From positions 151,986,881-152,050,880 of the forward strand of contig OZ024928.1 of the NCBI GenBank assembly GCA_964017235.1: a stretch of DNA of 64,000 bases, read 5' to 3'. How positions within the stretch are numbered: the stretch's first letter is position 1; each line of letters opens with the position of its first letter. The notes below the pieces were generated by a model. It searched no databases. It was not told where the DNA came from and was given only the letters and a program-made list of their open reading frames with translations. A program made the translations under genes and the position numbers. This document shows, one piece after another, positions 1 through 12,590 of the stretch. Origin of the DNA: Sabellastarte sp. h YS-2021 (Eukaryota; Annelida; Polychaeta; Sabellida; Sabellidae).

Positions 1-728
1 TCAATATGTTATTCACCTATTTTGGGGTCAGCTATAACATAGTGAAGTTCCAGACCTGTGGCTCATTGCATAGCTGAGTAATAGCTACTTTGAAGTTCTC
101 ACTGTTGAGTAAATCAGTTGTAATTGGAAAACTATTGCATTTATAGAAATTTGTGTAAATATGTTATTCAGCTACTTTTGGGTCAGCTATAACATAGTGA
201 AATTACAGACCTGTAGCTCATGGCACAACTGAGCAATAGCTATTTTCAGGTACTGACTGTTGAGTAAATCAGTTGTAACTTGAAAAATATTGCATTTGGA
301 GTATTTTGTTAAAATATGTTGTTCACCTACTTTTGGGTCAGCTATAACATAGAAAAAATTCAGACATGTAGCTCATGGCATAGCTCAGCAATAGCTATTT
401 TCAGGTTCTCACTATTGAGTAAATCAGTTGTAACTTGAAAACTATTGCATTTACAGTATTTTGCTTAAATATGTTGTTCACCTACTTTTGGGTCAGCTAT
501 AACATAGAAAAAATTCAGACATGTAGCTCATTGCATAGCTGAGTAATAGCTACTTTGAGGTTATCACTATTGAGTAAATCAGTTGTAACTTGAAAACTAT
601 TGCATTTAGAGTATTTTGTTTAAATATGTTATTCACGTAATTTTTGGTCAGCTATAACATAGTGAAATTGCAGACCTGTATGTCATGGCATAGCTGAGCA
701 ATAGCTACTTTCAGGTTCTCACTGTTGA
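1..728. repeat. Tandem array, ~154-bp monomer (S154)
   Basis: About five head-to-tail copies. The landmark ATGTTATTCACC or ATGTTGTTCACC recurs near 7, 161, 315, 471 and 625, giving a period of 154-156 bp. Each monomer holds a 'GGTCAGCTATAACATAG' block and a 'GAGTAAATCAGTTGTAACTTG' block. The same family recurs at 38690-40330, 49080-49698 and 52613-53640. The array continues off the left edge of the window. No coding content is seen. Confidence 0.9.
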
Positions 729-2439
729 GTAAATCATTGTATCCACTGGATAGCCGCAGTGTGTAGAGAGATTTCACCATTACCGCTCTAACGAAAAAAA
801 TATTATAGCTAGCCTTCTCAAGTTTGCAGGATATATTAATAACCATAAAATGTTGCCTGGGAATATTTTTGGCCTCATTTTGAAAACAAGATGGCCGCCA
901 GGGACGTTTATTCGACTTTAAACAAGGACTTTTGTTGGCCCTCTAGAGCAAAGGGTATTATAGGTAGAGATCTCAAATTCGCAGGATATGTTCCTCATTA
1001 TAAAATCTTGACTGGGAATATTTTTGGCCTCATTTTGAAAAACAGGATGGCCGCCACAGGTGTTTCTTTGTCAGTCATGAAAAGTGCTTATATCTCCCTT
1101 ATTATTGGTCCTAGAGGTTTGGGATGGTAAACCAACCTACAGGAAATCATGGGCTGTGAATCTTTTGGTGTGGTCGGATTTGACCTTTGACCCCTCCTTC
1201 AAGGTCAAACAAGGATAGCCAAACTTAAAAGTGCTTATAACTCGCTTATTATTGGTCCTAGATGTTTGGGATGGTAAACAGACATATAGGAAATCATGGG
1301 CTGGGAATTTGTTGATGTGGTCCGATTTGACCTTGGACCCCTCCTTCAAGGTCAAACGAGGATACCCAAACTAAAAAGTGCTTAGAACTCACTTATTATT
1401 GGTCCTAGAGGTTTGGAATGGAAACCAACCTATAGAAAATCATGGGATGGGAATCTTTTGGTGTGGTCGGATTTGACCTTGGACCCTGCCTTCAAGGTAA
1501 AATGAGGATAGCCAAACTTAAAAGTGCTTATAACTCACTTATTAATGGTCCTAGAAGTTTGGGATGGTAAACCAACATATAGGAAATCATGGGCTGGGAT
1601 TCTTTTGGTGTGGTCAGATTTGACCTTGGACTCCTCCTTCAAGGTCAATTGAGGATAGCCAAACTTAAAATTGCTTATAACTCGCTTATTATTGGTCCTA
1701 CAGGTTTGGGATGGTAAACCAACCTACAGGAAATCATGGACTGGGAATCTTTTGGTGTGGTCGGATTTGATCTTGGACCCCCTTCATTGTCAAACAAGGA
1801 TAGCGAAACTTAAAAGTGCCTATAACTCGCTTATTATTGGTCCTAGAGGTTTGGGATGGTAAACCATCCTATAGGAAATCATGGGCTGGGAATCTTTTGG
1901 TGTGGTCGGATTTGACCTTGGACCCTGCCTTCAAGGTCAAACGAGGATAGCCAAACTTAAAAGTGCTTGTAACTCGCTTATTAATGGTCCTAGAAGTTTG
2001 GGATGGTAAACCAACATATAGGAAATCACGGGCCGGGATTCTTTTGGTGTGGTCAGATTTGACCTTTGGACCGCTCCTTCTAGGTCAAATGAGGATAGCC
2101 AAACTTAAAAGTGCTTATAACTTGCTTAATATTGGTCCTAGAGGTTTGGGATGGTAAACCAACCTATAGGAAATCATGGGCTGGGAATGTTTTTGTGTGG
2201 TTGGATTTGACCTTGGACCCCTTCTTCAAGGTGGAACGAGGATATTGCATTTGCAGTATTTCTTTAAATATGTTTTAACCTACTTTTTACACTTAAACAG
2301 TTACCTTGTTACTTTCCTTCATAATACCATTTGCAGGGCACAACTTTTTGTCCTTTTCTTCTGTCAGCTTCGGAATTTCTTTTGAACGTGCTGTTCAATT
2401 ACCATTTACTGTACTTCTGTACAGCACTTTCCCTGATAA
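729..2439 (+). mobile_element. Hairpin-headed tandem-core element gamma-1, 5' part
   Basis: The head (about 736-1030) begins ATTGTATCCACTGG and contains 'AAGATGGCCGCC'. It is related to the heads at 32271 and 53641. The core (about 1060-2240) is an array of about eight ~147-bp repeats, each with 'CTTATTATTGGTCCTAGAGG' and 'TTTGACCTTGGACCCCTCC'. A tail follows (2240-2439). The element is interrupted at 2440 by element beta-1 and its 3' end resumes at 7150. The small open frames here are repeat by-products, not genes. Confidence 0.75.
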
Positions 2440-2850
2440 TTAAGCGTCCCTGAAGGGGCGCTTATTTGGTTTCGCCTCAGTTTCCTCGCCTCCGCCGCAT
2501 TATGGTCTCCCTTGAATATCTCCCTTATTATTGCAAGCTTTTTAACCATATTTGGCAGTTATATACCTTAGGCGTGGGAAAATTTTTCCACATGCTTAAA
2601 TTTGACCTTTGATCTTTATCAAGGTCACATGATCAAAAAATAGTTTTTTTCGGGTACACCCGCCCGTCATCGCAGTTCAGGAAAATCTACTGACCGCAGA
2701 GGCTTGTAACTTCATACACATGTTTATACTATCAAGAACGTGAGCTGATTAGATTTTGGGAGCAATCCGATGAAAATTGACCGATTTATGAGTGATTTTC
2801 TCACAGGTACCAATCAGAAACCTTAAAATTCATATGAACCCCCCTATTAT

Positions 2851-5800
2851 TATATCCCCAGACGAAAGTCGGGGATATATTGGATTCAGGTCCGTCGCGC
2901 CGCCGCCGCCGTAGAAATTTCCTTGTGGACGCGATAACTCAAAAACGGATTAATATTTTTTTTTCAAACTTGGTACACATGTTTAGGATGCGCAAAGGAA
3001 GATCCCTTTTTTAAGGTGACCTTAAACTCCCAATAATAAAGAACTTATGGCCACCTTAAGGTCAGAAATTGCACTTTTGACCACTTAGCCCTCTAGGTCA
3101 CAAACTATGAGGCGTATCTGGCTTAAATTTTACCTGAGAACACATTAATATATTCTTAGTACATGTGCCGAAAATCAAGACTTTAAGTTGAGGAGAAAAT
3201 TGTGTTTGGGGCCCATAAAGACCCCACTTAGGACTTTTTTCCTAGATTTTTAACATATTTTGCCCTATAATTTGGAAGTGGTAATTCTGATGAGTCTCAA
3301 ACTGCTCTAGGTGTAACTCTTATATGTAATCCTTGTCTGTGAAAAATTTAAAGGCTGTAGGTTTACCTGTTAGGCCGACTTGAGGTCTCAAAATTGCCCA
3401 CAGAGACCTAATTTATGGACTTTTTGCCACCTTCAAGCACTGTAGCTTTCAAACAGTGTCTCTCATCTAAGTGAAATATCATCTGAGAATATATCAATAT
3501 GTTTTTCTTGTATGTACTCCAAAATTTAGGCCTTTCATAGACATTTAACCCATGTATGAGGACCATAAATCCCCACCTGAGTGACCCTTTTTAGACATTT
3601 TTCACATATTTTGCTCTGTAACTTGGAAATGGTAAGTCTGAGAAGTTTCAAACTGTATTGGATACATATTCTATGTGTAATCTTAGTATGTGACAAATTT
3701 TAAGTCTGAAGCTTTAATTTGAAGGCCACATTGAGGTCTCTGACAGGCTCCCAAAGACCCAGTATTTGGACTTTTTGCCACCTTTAAGCCCTGTGACTGT
3801 TAAACTATGTGACTGATAGGGCTGAAATCTCATCTGGGAATACATTATTATGTTCTTTTTACATGTGCCAAAAATCATGGCTTCAAGTAGACATTTAAAC
3901 TGTGTATGAGGACCATAAACACCCACCCGAGTGACCCTTTTAAGACATTTTTCACATATTTTGCTCTGTAACTTGGAAATGGTAAGTCTGAGAAGTTTCA
4001 AACTTTATTAGATATATATTCTATGTATAATCTTAGTATGTGACAGATTATAAATCTGAAGCTTTAATTTGAAGGCCACATCGAGATCTCTAAAAGGCCC
4101 ACAGAGACCCAATATTTGGACTTTTTGCCACCTTTAAGCCCTGTGACTGTTAAACTATGTGATTGATGGAGCTGAAATCCCATCTGGGAATGCATTATTA
4201 TGTCCTTTCTACATGTGCCGAAAATCAAGGCTTTTAGTAGACATTTAACCTGTGTATGAGGGCCATAAACACTCACCCAAGTGACCTTTTTTGACAATTT
4301 TTTCTGTATTTTGCCCTGTTATTTGGAAATGCTTAGTGTGACAAGTCTTAAACTGTATTGTATATAATTTTTGTTTGTTATGTTTGTCCCCCAAAAAGTT
4401 TCAGTTCTGTAGTTTAATTGCTAAGGTCTCTTTAACAATTGTAAAATGCCCACAGAGACCCAGTTTATGGATATTATACCACTTTAAAGCCCTGTAACTG
4501 TCGAACTATGTGGGTCATAGAGCTGAAATCTTTGAATTTTTCAAAGGAAGTGCCTGTCTATTTAAATTTTTATTAATAATGTTATGGCTATCTTAGGCTT
4601 TTAAGTACTTATTTTTGTGTGTTATCTCTCTGCTTGCTAAGTTTTTAACTTTTTAAAATGAAACTGGTTAAACATATTCAAGTAGGCAAAATGGACACTG
4701 TTATTTTCTGGTGAGCTATAAGTCCAATATCAATGAAATTATAGCCTTATGTAGTAAAAATAGGGGATTTTTAACCCTCAACTAGCCCAGTTTTATTCAG
4801 TTTGCCTCAGTTAATTTTGACACAGTTCCTACAGTTACTAACTCATTTCAGTTGATATTCACATTCTTAAAATTCTGAATTATTATTATAAATCTGTTCT
4901 TGTGGTTTGATAATTTATATTTAATTCTGGAGGTATATAATTTTCCTGTTGGACATTCCTTATTTATATATTTGATTTTATTTTAGTGATAAGATTAACT
5001 GAGCTTTTTGTATTTGATTACCCCTTTTGTTTGTTTACCATTTGTGCTGTAGCACTCTATCTCTTTGTAGTCCCACCCCCCATCCACCTCTGGGACCTCC
5101 AGCTATTGAGTGACACTAAATAAACAAAGGTATTGAATGATATCAAATGAGAAACAAAGAACCAGACTTTTCAGTGGGGTTGCAGATCTTCTGTAACAGT
5201 GAGAGAGGTGTGGAGAAGGGGAGAGGGGTGGGGTGGGGTGGGGTTGGGAGATGGGGTTTGCTTCATTATCTAATAAGACAAAGGGGGGTCAGAACTGAGA
5301 TTGTGTCACATATTTAGGTTGCATATATATGGACCACATATATAGGAATTGAGGAAATGAATAACTGAAAAACAATGCAAATTCTAAAAATAATATAATA
5401 AAATAATAATATAAATAATATATAATTTTTAAATAATATTTTATTTGTGAACAAATATAGAAACAGATATGCGCTTTTGGGATTATGAATCATTTAAATA
5501 CTTTGAAAATAGGTTCAGAGTCACCCTTTGCAGGAAGATTGAAAAGTATGATGAATTGAGTTAGAAATAATATTTTATTTGTCAACAAATATAGAAACAG
5601 ATATGCTCTTTTGGGATTATTAATTTGGAATGGACATTCAATCATCAATCATTTAAATACTTTGAAAATAGGTTCAGAGTTATCATTGCAGGAAGATTGA
5701 AAATATGCTCTGTTGAGTTGTGTATTCGGCGTCTGGGGATACACCATCTTCCTTGGGAAGATATAAACTTAGTAGATTGATGTGCTGAAGTTCATATAAC

Positions 5801-5919
5801 TTTTCCCAAGATTTATGGCATACAACAAATGGCTTACATAAAAATTTCCTGATCAAAACCTGTGGCGTGAGTGATGACCTGTCTGGGGATATGTTGGCGC
5901 CGAGTTGGCCCAATCTAGT
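2851..5919 (+). mobile_element. Helitron-like element alpha-1
   Basis: The first of four copies of a ~3.0-3.3 kb element. It opens with a perfect hairpin (TATATCCCC...GGGGATATA, 2851-2879) and a CGCCGCCGCCGCC run. It then carries ~350-bp tandem repeats (about 3300-4560). It closes with CTGGGGATATGTTGG, a GGCGCC centre and CAATCTAGT. The 3' CTGGGGATAT is an inverted copy of the 5' ATATCCCCAG. It is inserted into beta-1; the related beta-5 copy at about 59240-59300 lacks it. It is most similar to alpha-4. Confidence 0.8.
3300..4560. repeat. ~350-bp tandem core of alpha-1 (S350)
   Basis: The landmark 'GAAGCTTTAATTTGAAGGCC' lies at about 3708 and 4058, 350 bp apart, with more diverged copies on both sides. 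Equivalent cores lie in alpha-2, alpha-3 and alpha-4. Minus-strand open frames of 77-95 codons recur here only because the DNA repeats. Confidence 0.8.
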
Positions 5920-5989
5920 CTTCTTAAGTATTGCATTTAGAGCCATAAAATGTATTGGGAGGTAGTAGGAAACCATATGTGGAGAGTGT

Positions 5990-7110
5990 AGAAAGCAAGT
6001 CAAATTTCCCTCCCGACCCCCCTGTAGGGGTCAAACTGGGGTCATAAAATAGCCAATTTCATCTTTTTCCCTTATATCTCCTTTATTCTTGCTTCTAGAG
6101 CTTGAGAATGTATTAAGAGGTATTGGGAAACCATATGTGAAGAGTCTAGATAGACGGTCATATTTACCCCCAGACCCTCCCTTATGGGTCAAACTGGGGT
6201 CATAAAATAGCCGATTTTGTGTTTTTGCCTTTTGTCTCCTTTATTCTTGCTTTTAGAGCTTTAGAATGTATTAAGAGGTATTGGGAATCCATATGTGAAG
6301 AGTCTAGATAGCTGGTGAGATTTACCCCCGGACCCCCCCTTATGGGTCAAACTGGGGTCATAAAATAGCCAATTTTGTGTTTTTGCCTTATATCTCCTTT
6401 ATTCTTGCTTTTACAGTTTTAGAATGTATTAAGAGGTATTGGGAAACCTTATGTGATGAGTCTAGATAGCCAGTCAGATTTACCCCCGCATCCCCCCTTA
6501 TGGGTCAGACTGGGGTCATAGAACAGTCGATTTTGTGTTTTGGCCTTTTATCTCCTTTATTCTTGCTTTTACAGCTTTAGAATGTTTTAAGAGGTATTGG
6601 GAAACCATATGTGAAGAGTCTAGATAGCTGGTCAGATTTACCCCCGGACCCCCCCTTATGGGTCAAACGGGGGTCATAAAATAGCCGATTTTGTGTTTTT
6701 GCCTTTTATCTCCTTTATTCTTGCTTTTAGAGCTTTAGAATGTATTAAGAGGTATTGGGAAACCTTGTGTGAAGAGTCTAGGTAGCTGGTCAGATTTACC
6801 CCCAGACCCTCCCTTATGGGTCAAACTGGGGTCATAAAATAGCCGATTTTGTGTTTTTGCCTCTTATCTCCTGTATTCTTGCTTTTAGAGTTTTAGAATG
6901 TATTAAGAGGTATTGGGAAACCATATGTGAAGAGTCTAGATAGCTGGTCAGATTTACCCCCGGATCCCCCCTTATGGATCAAACTGGGGTCATAAAATAG
7001 CTGATTTTGTGTTTTTGCCTTTTATCTCTTTTATTCTTTTAGAGTTTTAGAATGTATTGAGAGGTATTGGGAAACCTTATGTGAAGAGTCTAGATAGCTG
7101 GTCAGATTTT
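5990..7110. repeat. Tandem array, ~157-bp monomer (S157)
   Basis: About seven copies of a monomer with 'TATCTCCTTTATTCTTGC', 'TATTAAGAGGTATTGGGAAACC' and 'CTTATGGGTCAAACTGGGG'. It forms the core of element beta-1. Degenerate copies lie at about 59280-59760 in beta-5, showing that both elements carry the same core type. Confidence 0.85.
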
Positions 7111-7149
7111 GGGACGCTTAGTTTTTGTTAGCAAAAACATTTTTCTAGT

Positions 7150-7234
7150 TATGCTTTCCTCTTATTATCACCTTCACAAATCAAAAACATTCAGTCAGCT
7201 GACACAGTGCCCGTTCACAGACACTCTCCTCTTG
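7150..7234 (+). mobile_element. 3' terminus of gamma-1
   Basis: The sequence continues the gamma tail cut at 2439 and ends in a hairpin region (GTGCCCGTTCAC...) followed by CTCTCCTCTTGTTT. It corresponds to the ends at about 52612 and 54690. The hairpin in this copy is partly mutated. Confidence 0.7.
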
Positions 7235-7759
7235 TTTGACATTTTCAACATATTTGGTCCTATAATCTGGAAATGGTAAGTCTGACAAGTCTCTAACTGT
7301 AGTAGACATAACTTCTACATGTAATCTTTGTCTGTCAAAATTTTTAAGTCTGTAAGTTTGATTTTTGGGGTCAAATTAAGGTCTCTAAAATAAACCAATA
7401 CACCCAATATATTGACTTTTTACCACTTTTAACCCTATAGCTGTCATACTATGTGCCTAATAGAGCTGAAATCACCTCTGGGAAAAAATTAATATGTTCT
7501 TTTTTCATATGCCAAAAATCAAGGCTTTAAGTAGACATTTAACATGTATGTGAGGCCCATGAATAATCTACTCAGAAGACTTTTTTTTTAAATTGACCCT
7601 CAATAATGAATAGAATGGTTTGACCAAAATAATGAAAAATAGTTTATAATAATTGTGAATCACACAAAATGGGTGCTGTAAGAAATACCCAGTGAATGCT
7701 TGTGGTGTGAGAGATGGCCTGTCTGGGGTTATGTTGGCGTCGAGTCGGTGCAATCTAGT
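7235..7759 (+). mobile_element. Degenerate 3' part of an alpha element
   Basis: It contains diverged ~350-bp core sequence (about 7235-7570) and then the alpha terminus 'CTGGGGTTATGTTGG' ending CAATCTAGT at 7759. No matching 5' hairpin lies nearby, so this is a truncated, older copy. Confidence 0.6.
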
Positions 7760-8275
7760 TATATGTACTTTTACTAGGATGGGTCGGTAGGCCTGGTATC
7801 TCGGTATCGAGAGCATTTTACTGAAATACGGTGATGAGATTTTAGAACCGCCACTTCGCTTGTCAGCACATATAATGGCAGGAAGGGTTAAAATATTAAA
7901 AACATACCCAAAACCCGAAGAAATTGCAAGCTTTTTTTATCCCATATTTTTGTGCATTTTGCAGACTTTTATACACGAGCGAATATGTTTAGCAGAACTG
8001 CCATGTTTTGGTTACGACACATTATAACCTTAATATTGTTTGTCAACACATATAATTGAAGGAAAATTTAAAATATTGGGAACAAACCTTAAATCTGAAG
8101 AAACTGTACATGTTTATCTCATATTTTGTGTATGTGGGGACTTGAATTGCGGCGTTGTTTTTTGGAAACGTCCATGTTTGGTTTGGGTGTACTAAAATGC
8201 GGAGTTCTGGAATTGGTACGGTTTTGCATTGACGACCTCCCGATGTACACATTTTTGGTGGAGACCCATCCCTAA
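7760..8275. other. Unclassified non-coding stretch with an internal duplication
   Basis: Two diverged copies of a ~100-bp block begin near 7858 ('GTCAGCACATATAATGGCAGG') and 8041 ('GTCAACACATATAATTGAAGG'). No gene is recognised. Confidence 0.5.
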
Positions 8276-8560
8276 CTTTTACACAATTGTGCTATTTCCA
8301 TTGACAGCTATTCTACAATTAATAAAATTTACAGCTTCATAATTTTACTGATTAATGCTGTCATCTTGCTATTGAATTGTCTTGTTTTAATACTTTATCT
8401 TTACATACATTTTCTTTCTCTTAGATATTATTTTCTGTACTAAAACATTATTTGGACCTTTACATAACTGACACGGTTCTGAAAGTATCGTGATCTTTGT
8501 ACTGTTTCACTACTTCTATATCTCTATGGTGTTGATAACTATGTCCCCAGACTGTGGGTC
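8276..8560. repeat. Interspersed tail repeat T (copy 1)
   Basis: A ~290-bp unit containing 'TTTACAGCTTCATAA' and 'AATGCTGTCATCTTGCTA'. It recurs at about 37745-38045 and 62055-62350. At those two places it follows ~140-bp repeats (S140), so it is probably the 3' tail of that element family. Confidence 0.7.
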
Positions 8561-9079
8561 ACTCGTCACTGCAAATTAACATTGAATATCGCCAACGTTG
8601 ACCGACCGAGTACCGACATATGTTGACATTATAAACTCACCTCAAAATGAAACTGTTTAAACTTTAATTAAGCGTCCCGCAAGGGACGCTTGTTTGTGTA
8701 TGGGAGAGCTTCTGGCTCCGCCGGCTCCGCCGGCTCCGCCGGCTCCGCATTTTGTTTTCCTTATAACTCTGTAACCGTTAGGCGGATTCTTTTCAAATTT
8801 GGCAGGTTTAGGCAGTAGCCTTGGGGAATTTTTTTGAATATGCTGCAGTGACATTTCAACCAATCAGAGAGGTCACATGACCAAAAATGTCTTTTTTCGA
8901 TGGGAAAGCTTGTCCGGATGATAACTTGAAAGGAATTTTATCAATTCACCTGAAACTTGGCAAATACATTCATTCTATTAAAATCTGGAAATCATTAGAT
9001 TTTGGCATTGATTGGTCAAGAAATGGCCGAGTAATTAATGATTAATTAATTATTACGAATTTTCCAAATAAGGAAAACA

Positions 9080-10170
9080 CAAAAATGCTTATATCTCGAA
9101 AACCGTGCTAGATAGAGCGATTTCGACGAAAGTTTTTACCCGCAGGGTATCTCTGCGGAGTAGTTTTCCCAATTTTCAAAAAAATTTTGTCTCGCCCAAA
9201 ATGGCGGCCATTTTGAATTTTCGAAATTTTCGCAAAAATTGCAAAACACAAAAATGCTTATATCTCGAAAACCGTGCTAGATAGAGCGATTTCAACGAAA
9301 TTTTTGAGCCACAGGGTATCTCTGCAGAGTAGTTATCCCAATTTTGAAAAAATTTTTGTCTCGCCAAAAATGGCGGCCATTTTGAATTTTCGAATTTTTC
9401 GCAAAAATTGCAAAACACAAAAATGCTTATATCTCAAAAACCGTGCTAGATAGAGCAATTTCGACAAAATTTTTGACCCGCAGGATATCTCTGCGGAGTA
9501 CTTTTCCCAATTTTCAAAAAATTTTTGTCTCGCCAAAAATGGCGGCCATTTTGAATTTTCGAAATTTTCGCAAAAATTGCAAAACACAAAAATGCTTATA
9601 TCTCGAAAACCGTGCTAGATAGAGCGATTTCGACGAAATTTTTGACCCACAGGGTATCTCTGCAGAGTAGTTATCCCAATTTTGAAAAAATTTTTGTCTC
9701 GCCAAAAATGGCGGCCATTTTGAATTTTCGAATTTTTCGCAAAAATTGCAAAACATAAAAATGCTTATATCTCGAAAACCCTGCTAGATAGAGCGATTTC
9801 GACGAAATTTTTGACCCACAGGGTATCTCTGCAGATTAGCTGCCAATTTTCAAACAAAAAATTTCTCGCAAAAAATGGCGGCCATTTTGAATTTTCGAAT
9901 TTTTCGCAAAATTGCAAAACACAAAAATGCTTATATCTCGAAAACCGTGCTAGATAGAGCGATTTCGACGAAATTTTTGACCCGCAGGGTATCTATGCAG
10001 AGTAGCCATGCCAATTTTCAAAAAAATTTTGTCTTGCCAAAAATGGCGGCCATTTTGAATTTTCGAATTTTTGCGCAAAAATTGCAAAACACAAAAATGC
10101 TAATATTTCGAAAACCGTGCTACATAGAGCAATTTCAACAAAATTTTTTATCTTCAGGGTATCTCTGCAG
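9080..10170. repeat. Tandem array, ~169-bp monomer (S169)
   Basis: About six to seven copies, with the 'AAAATGCTTATATCTCGAAA' landmark near 9082, 9251, 9420, 9589, 9758 and 9925. Each copy holds the partly palindromic 'AAAATGGCGGCCATTTTGAA', which resembles a YY1 binding site. Related arrays lie at 12690-12940, 13545-14290, 37003-37225, 48100-48715, 49699-50125, 51325-51560 and 54690-55765. Confidence 0.9.
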
Positions 10171-10184
10171 AGCAGCTATCCCAA

Positions 10185-12590
10185 AGAGCTTTCACTTGGT
10201 GAAGTTTCAGACCCATAGCTAATTGCTCACCTACTCAAAAAGAGTAAATGCGAATTACCTCTAAAAGTATTGCAGATGGCCAATTTTTCTCAAATAACTC
10301 ATTCACCTACTTTTGGAAGAGCTTTCACATGGTGAAGTTTCAGACCCATAGCCAATTACTCACCTACTCAAAATGAGTAAATGTGAATTATCTCTAAAAG
10401 TATTGCAGATAGCCAATTTTTCTCAAATAACTCTTTCACCTACTTTTGGGAGAGCTTTCACATGGTGAAGTTTCAGACCCATAGCTAATTATTTACCTAC
10501 TCAAAATGAGTAAATGCTAATTATCTGTAAAAGTATTGCGGATACCCAATTTTTATCAAATAACTCATTCATCTACTTGTGGGAGAGCTTTCACATGGTG
10601 AAGTTTCAGACCCATAGCTAATTACTCACCTACTCAAAATGAGTAAATGCGAATTATCTCTAAAAGTATTGCAGATAGCCAATTTTTCTCAAATAACTCA
10701 TTCACCTGCTTTTGGGAGAGCTTTCACTTGGTGAAGTTTCAGACCCATAGCTAATTACTCACCTACTCAAAATGAGTAAATGCGAATTATCTCTAAAAGT
10801 ATTGCAGATAGCCAATTTTTCTCAAATAACTCATTCACCTACTTTTGGGAGAGCTTTCACTTGGTGAAGTTTCAGACCCATAGCTAATTACTCACCTACT
10901 CAAAATGAGTAAATGTGAATTATCTCTAAAAGTATTGCAGATAGCCAATTTTTCTCAAATAACTCATTCACCTACTTTTGAGAGAGCTTTCACTTGGTGA
11001 AGTTTCAGACCCATAGCTAATTACTCACCTACTCAAAATGAGTAAATGTGAATTATCTCTAAAAGTATTGCAGATAGCCAATTCTTCTCAAATTAATCAT
11101 TCACCTACTTTTGGGAGAGCTTTCACTTGGTGAAGTTTCAGACCCATAGCTAATTACTCACCTACTCAAAATGAGTAAATGCGAATTATCTCTAAAAGTA
11201 TTGCAGATAGCCAATTTTTCTCAAATAACTCATTCACCTACTTTTGGGAGAGCTTTCACTCTGTGAAGTTTCAGACCCATAGCTAATTACTCACCTACTC
11301 AAAATGAGTAAATGCGAATTATCTGTAAAAGTATTGCAGATAGCCAATTTTTCTCAAATAACTCATTCACCTACTTTTGGCAGAGCTTTCACTCTGTGAA
11401 GTTTCAGACCCATAGCTAATTACTCACCTACTCAAAATGAGTAAATGTGAATTATCTCTAAAAGTATTGCAGATAGCCAATTTTTCTCAAATAACTCATT
11501 CACCTACTTTTGGGAGAGCTTTCACTTGGTGAAGTTTCAGACCCATAGCTAATTACTCACCTACTCAAAATGAGTAAATGCGAATTATCTCTAAAAGTAT
11601 TGCAGATAGCCAATTTTTCTCAAATTAATCATTCACCTACTTTTGGGAGAGCTTTCACTTGGTGAAGTTTCAGACCCATAGCTAATTACTCACCTACTCA
11701 AAATGAGTAAATGCGAATTATCTGTAAAAGTATTGCAGATAGCCAATTTTTCTCAAATAACTCATTCACCTACTTTTGGGAGAGCTTTCACTTGGTGAAG
11801 TTTCAGACCCATAGCTAATTACTCGTCTACTCAAAATGAGTAAATGCGAATTATCTCTAAAAGTATTGCAGATAGCCAATTTTTTCTCAAATTAATCATT
11901 CACCTACTTTTGGGAGAGCTTTCACTTGGTGAAGTTTCAGACCCATAGCTAATTACTCGTCTACTCAAAATGAGTAAATGCGAATTATCTCTAAAAGTAT
12001 TGCAGATAGCCAATTTTTCTCAAATAAATCCTTCACCTACTTTTGGCAGAGCTTTCACTTGGTGAAGTTTCAGACCCATAGCTAATTATTCACCTACTCA
12101 AAATGAGTAAATGTGAATTATCTCTAAAAGTATTGCAGATAGCCAATTTTTCTCAAATAACTCATTCACCTACTTTTGGGAGAGCTTTCACTCTGTGAAG
12201 TTTCAGACCCATAGCTATTTATTCACCTACTCAAAATGAGTAAATGCTAATTATCTGTAAAAGTATTGCGGATACCCAATTTTTATCAAATACTCATTCA
12301 TCTACTTGTGGGAGAGCTTTCACATGGTGAAGTTTCAGACCCATAGCTAATTACTCACCTACTCAAAATGAGTAAATGCGAATTATCTCTAAAAGTATTG
12401 CAGATAGCCAATTTTTCTCAAATAACTCATTCACCTACTTGTGGGAGAGCTTTCACTTGGTGAAGTTTCAGACCCATAGATAATTATTCACCTACTCAAA
12501 ATGAGTAAATGTGAATTATCTCTTAATAGTATTGCAGATAGCCAATTTTTCTCAAATAACTCATTCACCTACTTTTGGAAGACCTTTCAC
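10185..12590. repeat. Tandem array, ~133-bp monomer (S133)
   Basis: About 18 copies of a very homogeneous monomer with 'GAGCTTTCACTTGGTGAAG', 'CAGACCCATAGCTAATTACT' and 'AAAATGAGTAAATGCGAATT'. Homogeneity is much greater than in the flanking S169 repeats, which suggests recent expansion or conversion. A second array of about eight copies lies at 50130-51215. Confidence 0.92.

Larger units (their letters stand above)
2440..7149 (+). mobile_element. Helitron-like hairpin-headed element beta-1 (host of alpha-1)
   Basis: It starts with TTAAGCGTCCC and a hairpin (AGCGTCCC/GGGGCGCT) followed by a GC-rich CCGCC stretch. It ends with GGGACGCTTAG, a second hairpin (TTTTTG/CAAAAA) and TTTTTCTAGT at 7149. 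The flanks rejoin into gamma sequence: 'CCTGATAATT' before and 'ATCACCTTCACAAATC' after match the uninterrupted copies at 52520 and 54600. There is no target-site duplication. A subterminal repeat of GGGACGCTT plus a 3' hairpin before CTAG is the known Helitron/Helentron pattern. The assignment is structural; no Rep/helicase gene is present. Confidence 0.75.
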
